Part shown: positions 1 to 11,993 of the stretch, one piece after another | Layout: the number at the start of each line of letters is the position of its first letter | Numbering within the stretch: the stretch's first letter is position 1 | Assembly: GCF_030253575.1 (NCBI RefSeq) | Contig: NC_080562.1 | Span: forward strand, 32,753,852-32,817,851 | DNA: 64,000 nt | Source: Rhododendron vialii | Taxonomy: Eukaryota; Streptophyta; Magnoliopsida; Ericales; Ericaceae | Reading direction: 5' to 3' | Position numbers and translations under genes: made by a program | The notes under the pieces: generated by a model | The model's database searches: none | Told to the model about the DNA's origin: nothing | The model's input: the letters and a program-made list of their open reading frames with translations, nothing else

Positions 1-900
1 ACGATGTTTCACAGAGTAAACATCATCTATAAAAATCATGTATAAATGTACATTATTTAAGTTGTACCCTACGATGTTTGATTGGTTGGTTGGACTGAAT
101 GGGATGGTGGGGTGGGTTGAGAACAAAAATGATTTGGGCTAAAAATATTTAGACTGAAATATATATTACATATAATTTTATTTTTTTGGAGCCTTTTGAA
201 GGTACACCTGGGCTACAGCCCAAGGGAGCCCTCCCATGGTTCCGCCATTGAGAAAATCTAAAGCAACAAACTGATGTAAACCAACCTCTCTGTTTTCTTG
301 ACGAATAAAAGCACAACCATTTCCATCAATAGCTATGATCAAGACCAGCTAGCCTAGTTGGAAAACTAAGTTAACAAGCTACCGGAAATAACCTAACAAT
401 TGCAGAGACGGGTAAAATTCCCAAGAACAAGTCAAATAGATTGTTATCATAATTTAAAACTCGAGAACTATTTCCGTCGTCCTATCAATTTTGAATCTCC
501 AACAAGAATCATAAATCAATGGGAGATTCGAGGTATATGTATCAACAGACATTTTCCTCATGTCTGTATGAGATGGAGACATAACAGAGGCCAACTTCCA
601 TAATCTTTTTTGTCAAATTCAAGAAGTTACAGTAGAGGGCAAACGTGGAACTCAATTCGGACTAATAATTTTGAGTCCCGCTCATCTATCCCACCAAGCA
701 AGAAATCCTACGCATTCTATACTCTCTACAACAGCTTGAGCTTAATCGGGTTTATCACTTCCCTAACAATCATCTACTGTATTAACTAGTTCACGTACGA
801 AAATGCCTGTGAGACATAAGCGTGTGAAACCAATTGTGCTTCGGCATTGACCGTGTGCTTTTAGATACAACAGACGGTCATGAAGGAACCTCTAATATTG
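1..900. other. Left-edge flank, no gene recognised
   Basis: This stretch lies just past the stop codon of the first DUF604 gene (minus strand), so the part nearest 900 is probably its 3' untranslated region. I see only short reading frames with no recognisable motif, and no RNA gene or clear repeat. Confidence 0.5.
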
Positions 901-3780
901 CTACGGATGCATGTAAATCAACTCTTCTTCCCCGCATTCTCTAATGGAGATTTCCATTACTTTCCCAGCTGTTGAGGGCAGTAAATCACAACACTGCCGT
1001 CTCGGTGCCTGCAACTGGGTAAAAGAAAACACATGTGAGAAGAATATAAGCCGAAATTAAACATTAGTTTCCTCCATTGACATGCTGGTGAACAAAATAC
1101 ACAACACCACATTGGATAAATCGCTTCTTCATAAGGCTGGCATACTCCACAGTCCACACCTACTGAAGATGCGGAACCCCCCAGCTTTGTTCGAGAGTTA
1201 CTAGTTTATACAATGTTCTAAAAGTTTGCTAGTCGGGCGGTCAGCCACCTTCGAACTTCGAGGCCTAGTAATTGGCGATCAATCGGCCCATAGCAATTAA
1301 TCAGCGATTAATCGGCACATAGCAATTAATCGGATATGCTCCGGCAGCGATTAATTCCAATTTTTAGAACACCGGATTTATATTGTGCTTTATTTGGTGT
1401 TTGTAGCATTCCTGATGGGCTAATAATCCTTTATTTTCAACGCTCTTGGTATAAAGTTGCAATTCATTCTCAATGCAGTAGCAGAAGGATTGTCACTTTC
1501 AAACTTAAACCCAATAAATTGAGAAAATCTTATTTACGAAGTATTTACGGAGCTCAATCTCACGTGTCCAAAAGTATTTCGGACGGTCCGGATTAAAAAT
1601 AAATTATTACCGTCAAAAAAAATTAATACCGATAATAGTTTAAAAACATATCTCAATCATTGATTGTCGAGACAGAGGATGTGATTCCGCAGTTTGTGAA
1701 TCCCCTATACACAAAGCCGAATAAGTCATTCTCCAATGAATTAGTGCAAAAAAGGCGAAAATAAGTACCTGTTTGACACCAAGCTCCAGCTTCCTCGACA
1801 CCACTCGAACCTCCTCAAGCTTCCTTGGGGAAGTCAACGCATCAAACGAGCAATTCTCAACAGTCATCCTCCTATACCTACTCTCCACAACCCCATCACC
1901 ACCCCAACCCGCCCCGTCGAAGTAGAACACAACGGGCCTACGACACGGGTCGGGGTGTCGAGCCCTTGTGTCAAACCTGAACGACTCGCCCAATGCATGG
2001 CCCCTCTTCCACGGCCCGAACGTCTGTTCGGTCCGGATCATGTCGGGCAAGAAAACGTGGGTGGCAAACACTTGGACGGCGTAGCCCCACGAGACGGAGA
2101 CGGTCCACGAGAACCACCGGTCGTAGCAGACGGTTTGCTGGAGGAGGCGGTGAGGGTCGAGTTTGGAGGCTTGGAGCAGGTGGTTTAAGGCGTTTGTGGT
2201 GGTCATGTTCGGGAAGATCGGGTCGGTGTGGTCAAGGTGGTGGAGGGAGATTAGCGGCGTGTTTGGATGCGCTGCTAAGAGACCGAATATGTTGCCCCTG
2301 ACGTCCATCTGCATCATTATAGCAAAATATTGTAGTACTTACCAAAAATATGTCCAAAGAAAAATGCCATGGACATAGATATTCGTGAACAGATCCGGAT
2401 ACAGAGGTGTTCGAAACCATGCGATGAGGGTAGGTGTTTGAAATCGTCTGATTTGCATGGGTCTCATGTTCATTGTATAAGACCACGTATATCGAACGGT
2501 TCTTGATACAAATGCATTCAGATCTATTTATGAAAAACGGCGTTCGTAGCATTGCTTATATCAGTTTCTCATTCTTTATTATACTACAGTTTTTAAACTT
2601 GTGAAATTCATCATTCAGTTTTCATCATTTATTTTTTAGCTTTTAGTTTTCAGCACTTAATTTTTAGCTTTTTTGAACTACACCTTCATGCGACTCTCGT
2701 ATTTATGGAGTACATTTTTTTTTAGTGCATAAAATCTCTCGAGATTGTCTTATTCACGGAGCAGTCGTGAATAAGATATTCACCGAGGGGTGCGATCTGA
2801 GCTGTCCGTTCCGGTTTTGGACGGTCCGGATTTAAATAAAACTTTCATTTAAATCCGGACCGTCCAAAACCGGAACGAACTCATGCGAATCACCTTTGTA
2901 AATCCCTGTTCACGGAAGCTCTGTTAAAAAAGATTTTTCCAACATCTCCCACCTCTTTTAAGTATTTTGGAAGTTTGGTAATGGGATTGTATACCTGGTG
3001 GAAACCGGGCTCGTGAGTCAGCCCAATGCCAAGCTCAGCAATACAGGCATGAACCCTACCATCACTTCCATACAAATGCGGATACCTCTCCAAGCACGAA
3101 TCAAAAACACTCGCCAAAACCTTAGCCAGTGGGTAACTTATCGCAAAACCTGCCCCGCCAAACGCCATGTCAAACGAGAAGAATTTGTTCTGCAAAACAA
3201 TCTCTGAATTCGTCCCGACGTAATGCCACAGCACATGATCATACTTGGACAGAGTCTTCACCAGATTCTCGGCAAAGAACACCGTATCGTCATCCCCGAA
3301 CACGAACCACCGCACATCCGAATGGTTCAGAGCCACGGTCTCCGAGACCACTCGGGCGACCCGTATCGCCGACCGGAGCCCGCCCCGGTACGTGTACTGA
3401 AACCGGGTCGTGTTTTCCGATATGCATATCGGAGGCAGAGAACTGGAGTCGGAGTCATTATCTGGGGCCGCGTTCGGGGGCATGTTATCCAAGAACACGC
3501 ACCCCCGCATCCGATTAGGCCTCCACCAGAGCTTAACGTACTCTTTCCTTTTCAGCCACGAGTTTCCGTTCGACGCGATACCAAAAACGACGTGATCGAT
3601 AGAGGTCTCTTGCGAAGATACGGCGCGAGGCGAAGTTAAGCTCACCATATTAGAAGTGTGGAGGAGGACGAGAGACAGGAAGAGGTAGATGATGCACAAG
3701 GAAGAGGAGATTAAGATGAAGTTTATGAGACGAGAGGAAGAGTTTGGTGTTTTGGGGGATAATAGGGGAAGAAGCTGCAT
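901..3780 (-). CDS. DUF604 Fringe-like glycosyltransferase, copy 1
   Basis: The coding exons are 3780-2995, 2308-1769 and 1008-901, read on the minus strand. All junctions are GT-AG, and they join in phase 0 to give 477 aa plus TAG, a normal length for the family. Residues 19-40 are a hydrophobic signal anchor, so this is a type II Golgi-type protein. The catalytic region carries a DDD metal/sugar-nucleotide motif at residues 163-165 (FGDDDTVFF), then FGGAGFAIS near 207-215 and HEPGFHQ at the end of exon 1. Exon 2 carries LLAAHP and SLHHLDHTDPIFP. Exon 3 carries the family's C-terminal signature APRRQCCD. DUF604 proteins are related to GT31 beta-1,3-glycosyltransferases such as Fringe; donor and acceptor are not known from the sequence. 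A paralogue lies 4.8 kb upstream on the same strand. Family sure, substrate unknown. Confidence 0.93.
1009..1768 (-). other. Intron 2 of DUF604 copy 1, with a small repeat
   Basis: This 760-bp intron has a GTACTT donor and a TTGCAG acceptor on the minus strand. At about 1271-1334 it holds two diverged copies of a roughly 30-bp unit built on GCGATTAATCGGCACATAGC. Near 1578-1594 is the string GGACGGTCCGGAT, which is shared with the hairpin in intron 1. Confidence 0.6.
2807..2877. repeat. Perfect 31-bp inverted repeat in intron 1 of DUF604 copy 1
   Basis: The arms 2807-2837 and 2847-2877 are exact reverse complements, separated by a 9-nt loop, and contain GGACGGTCCGGATTTAAAT. It lies in the 686-bp first intron (2309-2994). 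It looks like a small MITE or its core. No target-site duplication was established. Confidence 0.8.
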
Positions 3781-4907
3781 TGTTTTTCAAGGGAATTGGG
3801 AGAAGGGTTTAGTTTTATTTCGGGAGCTGATAAGGAAGGATTGTTTTTGTTGCTATATGAAATGAATGAAATTCTTAGGCAGTCTGTTTTTTAAAGACCG
3901 CAATCAGAGGCGAAACCAAAGTGCAGACTGCCTTATTTTGGAGAAATTATCTTGACACCGATCTTGACGTTTCTTAGGTACAATCCCATTTCAACAAGGA
4001 AAGTTGGAACTTGGGATGTCATTTCCCATTAACTTATTTAACAAGTTATTCACGGTTCCGCGCAATCTCAGTCGTCTATTTCGACAATCAACGATTCAGA
4101 TTTTTAAAAAACTATTCACCATAAGAGTTGAACTATGCTGGCGTATAGTTATTTTAAAATCTGAACCGTCCAAAATACTTTTGAACACAAGCGATTGAGC
4201 GCCGTAAACAAATGCCCCGTAAAGGAGTTATTCTCTTTTTGAGACACCTGACATGTTTTAGGTTCAGTCCCAATAAAAGAAGGAAAGTTGGAACTTGGGA
4301 TGTTATTTCCCTAAATAAATTCTTCTGTCAATTAACCAATCTGAACCGTTGGGTGGCTGTTAAAATAAATTTAATTATCAGCCATTAAGTAGCGGTTTTT
4401 TCAGCCCTCAAATATTGTTACACGTGATATACCGGTGCAACCACAAATTTATACTCCCATCAAAGTCAATTCCTGATACGTATCACCACGTATCCAACTT
4501 TTTGGCCCAAATTTTTTTGTTTTTAATAATGTCCTCCTTCAGAGGGTTTTGTCCTTCTTCAGACAATTTTTTCTAATTCTATAGGATAGCACATTTATAC
4601 GCTTATACGTTCTTTCTGTTAGAGTGTCTGATCTGTGAACTCCCAACCTTCCCCCATAAGAATCTTTTGATGAATATTACTTCTCAACTTCTAGCAAAAA
4701 AAAAAAAAATTTGCCCACCTCATGGCCACATTACTGACGACTACGGCCACTTCAAGTGCTCTGGCACCAAAATAATTTGGAGAAAATCATGGTCACTACA
4801 CCCAATTCTCGCTACATATCATTCAATTCCCGATATGTGATCCGCTACCGCTATTTAAAACATAACATTGGATGATAGTCGTTTAATCGGGTTCGAGTCA
4901 ATGGCTT
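3781..4907. other. Upstream region of DUF604 copy 1, with a direct repeat
   Basis: No gene is seen. The string GGAAAGTTGGAACTTGGGAT occurs at about 3998-4017 and again at about 4282-4301, each followed by similar sequence (TTATTTCCC or CATTTCCC), which suggests an old local duplication or two repeat copies. The promoter of the first DUF604 gene should be just above 3780, but I could not point to a TATA box with confidence. Confidence 0.45.
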
Positions 4908-4909
4908 AG

Positions 4910-5191
4910 GTGGAGCTATTTTCAATAACGTGCAATAATGAAAACGATGAAAGCTGGGACTTGCGTGAAGTGAAAGTATTTGTGTCGTCTTTTTGTACCG
5001 AGTCTGTCACGGGTTGCGACCAAGAACATGAATTTAGACTTGGAGACTTTCCCTGTTTGGTTGCCAACTTGCCATCATATCATGTGGAAATCAGATGCTC
5101 TGATATTGAACTCTGTGAAACTTTGAAGACCCACCAGAAAGTACTTAACTCTTGTGGGTTACCAAGCCAGGCTGAAAGTAAGCAAGATTGA
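4910..5191 (+). other. Unidentified exon-like open frame without ATG
   Basis: This 93-codon open frame has no ATG. It begins right after TTAG, which would serve as a splice acceptor, and ends at TGA. The composition is protein-like: balanced, with five cysteines and motifs such as WDLREVKVFVSSF and YHVEIRCSD. I do not recognise the family. It could be a lone exon of a decayed or transposon-captured gene, or chance. No neighbouring exons could be joined to it. Confidence 0.25.
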
Positions 5192-5399
5192 AAAACTAAA
5201 AGGCTCGATGAAAGGTTCAACTATTAGCTGCACAGACATCTATTCAAAATTCAAATCAAAGAGGTCCAAAATTTGTAGAAAAACATATTGCTGGAGAGAT
5301 GAAAATGATTGATGATCAAAGATGTATTAGATGAAGGGATACAGGACAAAACAAACAGTAGAGAAGAAAAGAGTGTCTTAACAGGATACTGGATCTTCT

Positions 5400-6520
5400 G
5401 CTAAATGAGTTGCCTCTAATTGAACCCACGCCCATTAAGAAATCCAAACCTATCTATTAAAAAATAGACCCAACCCAACCCATTTATTGGTTGAGTTAGA
5501 ATAAGTCCAAACCCATCTAACCCATTTATTATTGGGTCTTAATTAGATTTCAATTTGGTCAACTTAAATATCCAATGGATCATGAACATTACCCAACAAA
5601 AAAACAGAACTACCACATAAATGAATAAAACAAAAGTAAACATGTTACGTGAAGCGAACCTTTTTCTTGGTCAAATCAGGTGACTCAATTTGAACGGTTT
5701 CATGTTACGAATTTCAGTTACAGTACAAGCCGAGTCGAGAGCCGAGTTTTGTAGTGAACTCGTACACTAAACGAACCAAAAATTCGAACTCAAACTACGT
5801 TTGTTTGTAAACAAGCCGAGCTTATACAAAACGAGCCTATAATTTTGAGCCGGAACGTGGAACACCGAGATGGAGTATGTCGGGCGGTTCGGCAAAAGTT
5901 CCAATGATAACATACGACAATATTCAGTCGAAAGTTGAGAGAGAGCGAGAGGCGTACCAGGTGAGGGAGATGATTGACGGGGGAGACTAAAAATTCTGAA
6001 CCAAAAGTCCAACAAATGACTGAACCAAAATTTATTTGACAACGAAAAGTTGTTTTGTGACACGACAAAAACTCGTGTTTATTCTGTATCTTTATCTTCT
6101 GCAAAGTATGAAGTAATTATTCCACACCAAAACTCTGAACTGTTAAGTTCAAAAATTTCTAAAATTTCAGCAGAATTTTCATTCGGTTCAATAATTTTAA
6201 TATACAATGATAATTTGGTCATTTTAATATATAAGGGTATTATGATAATTTTAATATGCAAGGGTAATTTGGTCATTTACATGTACAAGGGTGATATGAT
6301 CATTTCAGTGTATTTAGGTATTTTAATCATTATTAACTTTAATTGGATTAATGGGCAGGCTAAGTTTGATTTTAAATAAATGGGTTGGATTGGATTGGGT
6401 ATAGGTAATTGGACTCCTAACTAATTGGGTCTAGTGGGTCACTAATCTATTAAAAACTCAACCCACTTGCAACTTATCTAATTTGGCCCAAATCCGCCCA
6501 TTTGACATCTCTACCTCTGT
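5400..6520. repeat. AT-rich repeat cluster with CCCAACCC-type ends
   Basis: Near 5470 the sequence reads CCCAACCCAACCCATTTATT, and near 6380-6400 its near reverse complement appears (AATGGGTTGGATTGGATTGGG). The segment between contains GAGCCGAG-type strings typical of hAT-like plant repeats. Around 6190-6320 short units such as AATTTTAATATACAAGGGTA repeat degenerately. It is probably one or more decayed DNA transposons. Boundaries are not defined. Confidence 0.4.
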
Positions 6521-6719
6521 GTGAGGTAGGCTCTTATAAAATCCCGAAGTACTATAGAAGAAGGAATGTTCTCTATTTGTAAGCGAACTACACCAATATC
6601 TGCATCCAAGCGAACCAATAAAATCTCAAACACATGCTGATACAAAATTCCTTCTGTAGCTTGTGACGCGATCTGTCACAAACACTACCTCCTTTCCTCC
6701 GAGTTTTGGGCCTCTGAGG

Positions 6720-7255
6720 AGGGTTCGGCTCCCATCCAGTGACGAATATGATCATTGAAAGAACTCGACGTTTGCCCGAAAAAGGCCGACTGGATGGTAA
6801 CTGTCACTGGACGAGAGCCCTTAGTGTTACGGGTTCAGCTCCCGTCCAGTGACGGTTACCGTCCAGTCTGGGCCAGTCGGCCTTTTTCCGACAAACGTCG
6901 AGTTCTTTCAATGATCAGATTCGTCCATATTATAGATCTCGTTGAGACGAATAACTGTGTCAAAAATCATGTCCATCCGATATCGTTTAATATGCTATTG
7001 TAATCAATTTATTTTTAAAAAAAAACATACCTACACTGGATTGGAACCCCTTTCATCTATTTCTCAAAAATAAATGTGTTCCTATTGGGTATTGAACGAT
7101 ATCGGATGGACATGATTTTTGACACAGTTATGTGTCTCGACGAGATCTACAATATGGACAAATCTGATCATTGAAAGAACTCGACGTTTGCCGGAAAAAG
7201 GCCGACTGGCCCGGACTGGACGGTAACTGTTACTAGACGGGAGCCCTTGGTGTTA
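6720..7255. repeat. Nested inverted-repeat element (MITE-like)
   Basis: The segment at about 6826-6995 (GTGTTACGGGTTCAGCTCCC onward) pairs with about 7087-7255, both arms holding GAACTCGACGTTTGCC and GATATCGGATGGACATGAT in opposite orientation. A shorter, internally deleted copy lies just to the left at about 6720-6830, ending in the same TTAGTGTTAC. Read together they are two members of one foldback family, abutting each other. Confidence 0.75.
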
Positions 7256-8588
7256 CCTGCTAAAGCTGCAACGCCTAGGACCGCATGGGACTCGGTTGCT
7301 ACTGCCCCGGGCATTAGGACCCTCTCTCACAAATGTGACGCTGGCACGTGTTTATGGCCAAAAAATCCGTGTGCCCACTCAGGAGGTGGCACGTGGCGGT
7401 CGTCAATCTGGCCCAACATCAAGTAATTAGATGACTAACAACAAGGGATTGCAACCCGGGAAGATTCAAAACTGTAAAATAGTGTTTAAAAAAACGGAAT
7501 ATAAGCAGTTGCTACTGTAAAAAATCTCCAACTGACTCAAATAAAAATTGGACCCTACGAACAGGATATAAAAGAACAAAATCCTGAGAATTCCCATCTT
7601 ACACAATGTACACCAATTAACCCCACTACAAAAAAGTTCAATGACAGCTGAAAACCAGGAAAACCTTTCAGTTCGGGACATGTTTCCAAATGTTAGCATC
7701 ATCGCGGAAAAAGAGTGTATCCCACTACACTGGTTTTGCACTCAAAATCAAATCCTTCCTAGGTTGTGGCAATAGTTATCAGCTGGGCACAAGATATGGA
7801 GTCTGTTTGTGTCTACCTATCTTCAAATTCCTCAATTGAATGAAAGAAGAACAAGGCTTTTGCAGTTGCAATGGAAGAAAGATACAGCTTCACTTGACCC
7901 AAGTATGACTGGAGAGGAGGGGTTCCTCTAAAGTTCTACTCTTAAGCCCAAACAATCCTAACCCAAGATATGTGATGGCTTCAGGCTTCACCCAACAATC
8001 CATCATCATCTTCAAGCTAGTAAAGACAACTGGAAGGATGCGGAGAAACTTTAGACCACCTTAACAAACCACAGGGGCCTCGGTGCAAACTTAAGATGAC
8101 AACAGGTTCATCCAAAAGGTTTTTGGACAATAACTTTATCTATCGACAATTCCAGAGTGTACAAAAGACAAAGCTAAGTAAGTAGTAACCCACCCAAGTT
8201 AAATAAGACGAAATTTTGTGATAAATTTAACCAACACCACCTGTCCTCCCAGGATAAAAGGGAAAACGTGTGCAAAATAGAAAATGACAAAATCAAAAGC
8301 GAGTGAACAGGATGCCATACTACCCTTTTACAGCAGAAAAAAAAAAAAAGAAATGTCTCTCCTGTACTCGGCCCAGAAAGGCATCAAAATACAAAAAATG
8401 CACTGAAAAGGCCACAGTTTCAGACAACCCAGCATACTCTTGGAAGCAAAACAAAAGGCAGTAACTAGATCAGTTCGGTATTATAAGAAATTACCTTTGT
8501 GTTTATGTAAAGCAGTATCAGCAAGAGGCTAAAGTGGAAAACAACTCCAAGTTTCTTAGTCTAGTTAGCAGCAATTCCAACAGAGTTT
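7256..8588. other. Gene-free stretch downstream of DUF604 copy 2
   Basis: No reading frame with a recognisable motif is present. The part closest to 8588 is likely the 3' untranslated region of the second DUF604 gene. An A-rich run lies near 8338-8352. Confidence 0.4.
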
Positions 8589-11500
8589 CTATGTCTGCAT
8601 TGATACCAATTCATCGACTCCGCATTGTCTGATATTAATAACCATCGATTTACGGAAAGATGGTAAAATATCACAGCATTGACGACGGAGAACCTTCACC
8701 TGAAACCGAATATTAGACAGCACTGACAATGAGTAAACAAGAAAGAAATGCATATGCATCTCCAACAAAAACTAGTCAAAGAACTTGAGACGTATGTCCC
8801 AGCCACTGAAGGAGTACCTCTCCAACATCCAAATCTAGCTTTTGCGAGAACACTCTGATCTGTTTCAAATCATTCACTGCCCTGGTTCTAGAGCAATTTC
8901 CAACAACGCGCCTGCTGTAGTCAGTATAGACATGCTTTGAACGAGAAACAGCACTTTTCAGAAAGAAGACAACAGGTCTTTTGCATGGATCACTAACATA
9001 CTCACTCGTATCGAACATATAAAGTTTTGATAAAATATCCTTATTCCTTCTCCATGGACTAAATGTCCTCTGCTTACGAAGAAGATCCGGAAGATAATAA
9101 TTGCCTTCAAACACCTGAATGGCATAACCCCATGCTACTGAAACTGTCAATGAGTTTGACCGATCGTAACAGACAGTTTGCTGCAAAACTCTGCCAGGAT
9201 CAACGTTCACAGCTTTGAAAAGGTGTCCCAAAGCATTAGTCCTGGTCATGTTAGGAAAAATGGGGTCCACGTGATCTACGTGATGAAGAGACAACAAAGG
9301 TGATAGCGGATGGGCTGAAAGCATTCCAAAGATGTCTCCTCGAGCATCAACCTGATATTGGTAAAACAAAATATTGGAAAATAGGAAAATAAATTCACAG
9401 TATGTTCAATAAGGATGTAGCTTGTAAAACAAGCCAACACTACGGACAGGGTGAATATAAGGATAAAAAGACATCCTGCAACGGGAATTACGGTCCAACT
9501 TTCGATTCTCAAGTCTAAATGCCTCAGCAGTCAGCACAAAGATGAAAACATCAGCTTATTTTCCAAGGATTTATTTGCCGGTTGAACATGACTGAGTTAG
9601 AACAAACATATTTTCGAAAGATGTACACTAGTTTAATCATATGACATATGGTAAAACAAATTCCATGCAACTGTCTCACATAGCATAAAATATATCCCGT
9701 GATTCCCAGTATAAATGTGAACAATTTAAGCTATACGAGTACAACTGTATAAACTATGGAGCTAATATGTAGCCAGTCAACTGTCAAGGAATGAAATTGC
9801 AAAGAAGAAAAAGAAATCTATCGAATTTAAGCTCCAATTGCAGCCCAAAATCATGTGTAGTTGTCTTTTTTTGTTTCTAAAAATGGGATAAACGACAGAA
9901 TCCATAAGAGCATCTCCCGTAAACTTTAAGCTAATCTTCTTAAAACCAACTCCAATCTTTGACTCAATCTTATACTCCTATGAAATTGAACTTCCACGAA
10001 ATTTTAACTCCAATCAAGGAAGACTCAAATTTACAACTATGCCCCGCAAATTTACAACGATGCCATTAATAGATCATTCACTCAAATTTATGCTTAGGCT
10101 AAATTACAAAGTTTCATCACTCAAATTTATGCTCTATCAATAGAAGACACGTGAATTATTTCAAATCAGAACCATTGATCCCAAGGTTGAAATTTGAGTT
10201 TGCCCATTGGAGTACACTTTATACCAAGGAAGCTTTTACTCAAAATTTAACTAAATTTAATTTAAGGCTTTGAGATGCTCTAACAATATACGTCCTCCGT
10301 CAATTCTGTTTGTTCATTTTCGATCTCCGTGCCATTTTATCATTGTTGATTAATTTTAAAAACTTTGTATTATAGTTTTAATCGAGAACTATCAAACAGT
10401 ATCCATATTGTAAGATACAAACGATTGAAAATAGACACGAACACCAAATAGACATACAAATTGGGATTGATGGAATATGAGAGAGGAATAATATCATATC
10501 CAATCTCAGTATCGTTGATACCAAGGTTGCATTTTTTAACAGCAGAATAACAAAACAATTCCTCAAAATTTCTAACCCCGATGGATTGACCTGGTAGTAG
10601 TCAAGGCCTGGGATTTAAGGATTTAAGAATTTAAGAGTTTGCTCTTCTAAGGTCTTAGGTCCGAAACTTCACTCCTTAGGAGTCAATACATACGAAGCAA
10701 TTGCTTCAGCTTTAATTAGGCTCCCTATAAGTGGGCAGTGGGACTGAGCTCCAAATTTGTACCTGATGAAACCCTGGTTCACGCGTCAACTCCACGCCGA
10801 GCTCCGCCAAGCAGGAGAAAACCCTAGCATCACTCCCGTACAAGTGCGAGTACCTCATCAAACACGAGTCCAAGACCCCAGCCAAAACCCTCGCCAGCGA
10901 CGCGCTGATCGCGAACCCTCCCCCTCCGAACGCCATCCCGAACGAGTTGTTCACGTTCGGCTCGTACCCCTCCGACCCGCTCCCGATGTAGTACCACTCC
11001 TCGTGGTCGTACTTCGACAGGGTCCGCACCAGATTGTCGGTGAAGAAGACCGTGTCGTCGTCGCCGAACACGAACCACCGCACGCCGGAGGTGTCGAGGC
11101 GGGAGACGGATTCCTTGACGATGCGAGCGATTCGGACGGCTGTGGAACAAGACGTTAGTTTTTGAGCAATTTCATTGTCTAAGATAGTGATTACGAACAA
11201 GATTTTTTTTTTAAAAAAATATTGAATTAAGCGAGATAGCTTTTTACAACCACCAACAAAGAGTCATTTTTAGAGAAAGTTTTTTTCTTTTTTTTTTTTT
11301 TTGGGTGCCGAAGGCCCTCGGCAGGGCCACTAACTGGAGCCGCCCATATAGCGTAACCCTCCCAGCGGCTGAAGCATACCACCGCCCCAACCGCCATGTA
11401 CATTCTGGGTACCACCCGGCGAACCCTGCCATTTTTCCACATTATATGAATAACTAAATTCAAGTACGGTTAATTAATTAGACAAGGAATATTCGGAGGA

Positions 11501-11907
11501 GGAGGAGAGATGACTATACCGGAGCGGGAGCCGCGGGGGAAGGAGTAGGGGAAGGAGGAGGTGGGGGAGGAGACTAGGGTTGGGGGGAGGGTGGGGTCGG
11601 GGTGGGGATTGGGTACTGTGGGTTGGTCTAGGAAGAGGTAGGTGCGGGTGGTGTTAGGGGAGTGCCAGAGGCGGAGGAAGGGGGAGCGGGAGGGGAGGGA
11701 GCGGGATGAGGAGGCGATGGAGAAGAGGAGGTGGTGGAGGGAGGTGGGAGGGGTGGGTCCGGTGGGAGGGGAGGTGGGGAGTTGGAGGAGAGAGGGGGTA
11801 GGGGGGGTGGGGCGGTGCAGGAGGTAGAGGATGAGGAGAGAGGAGAGGAGTAAGAAGAGGTCCTTGATGCGGGTGGGAGTTCTTGGGCAGAATTTGGAGA
11901 TCAACAT
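8589..11907 (-). CDS. DUF604 Fringe-like glycosyltransferase, copy 2
   Basis: The coding exons are 11907-11520, 11139-10763, 9351-8818 and 8699-8589 on the minus strand. All junctions are GT-AG, and phases (1, 0, 0) give 469 aa plus TAG. Residues 16-30 are a hydrophobic anchor, followed by a proline/serine-rich stem. The DDD motif is at residues 156-158 (FGDDDTVFF), followed by FGGGGFAIS, REPGFHQ, MLSAHPLSPLLSLHH and the C-terminal LRRQCCD. It is a tandem paralogue of the gene at 901-3780. The last two introns sit at the same codons as in copy 1, but copy 2 has an additional first intron splitting RS|AVRIAR, where copy 1 reads RSAIRVAR in one exon. The first exon is extremely GC-rich and its stem differs strongly from copy 1. 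A MULE lies about 90 bp upstream of the ATG. Substrate unknown. Confidence 0.92.
9908..10280. mobile_element. Tourist-like (PIF/Harbinger-type) MITE in an intron of DUF604 copy 2
   Basis: The ends are GAGCATCTC and GAGATGCTC, inverted repeats of each other, flanked by TAA at 9905-9907 and TAA at 10281-10283. A 3-bp TAA/TTA duplication is the hallmark of PIF/Harbinger MITEs. It lies in the 1.4-kb intron 9352-10762. The terminal motif is shared with the element at 25015-25361. Confidence 0.7.
11285..11430 (-). mobile_element. Poly-A-tailed GC-rich retroposon-like insert in intron 1 of DUF604 copy 2
   Basis: On the minus strand a GC-rich block (GGCAGGGTTCGCCGGGTGG ... GAGGGCCTTCGGCACCC) is followed by a long A run with a few interruptions, inside an otherwise AT-rich 380-bp intron (11140-11519). 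A GC-rich body with a poly-A tail suggests a SINE or other retroposon. No convincing target-site duplication was found. Confidence 0.5.
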
Positions 11908-11993
11908 GTTTCGGAGAGAGAGAGAGAGAAGGATGAGAATTTACGAGGACTACAGAGGAGAGGAGGAGGGGGAAGAAGAAGTAAAAAGAAGAT

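Noticed and set aside
3129-3639. Long plus-strand frames rich in Arg/Pro/Thr
   Set aside because: They are mirror frames of exon 1 of the minus-strand DUF604 gene, whose protein motifs and splice sites are clear.
10757-11158. 133-codon plus-strand frame
   Set aside because: Antisense shadow of the GC-rich second exon of DUF604 copy 2.
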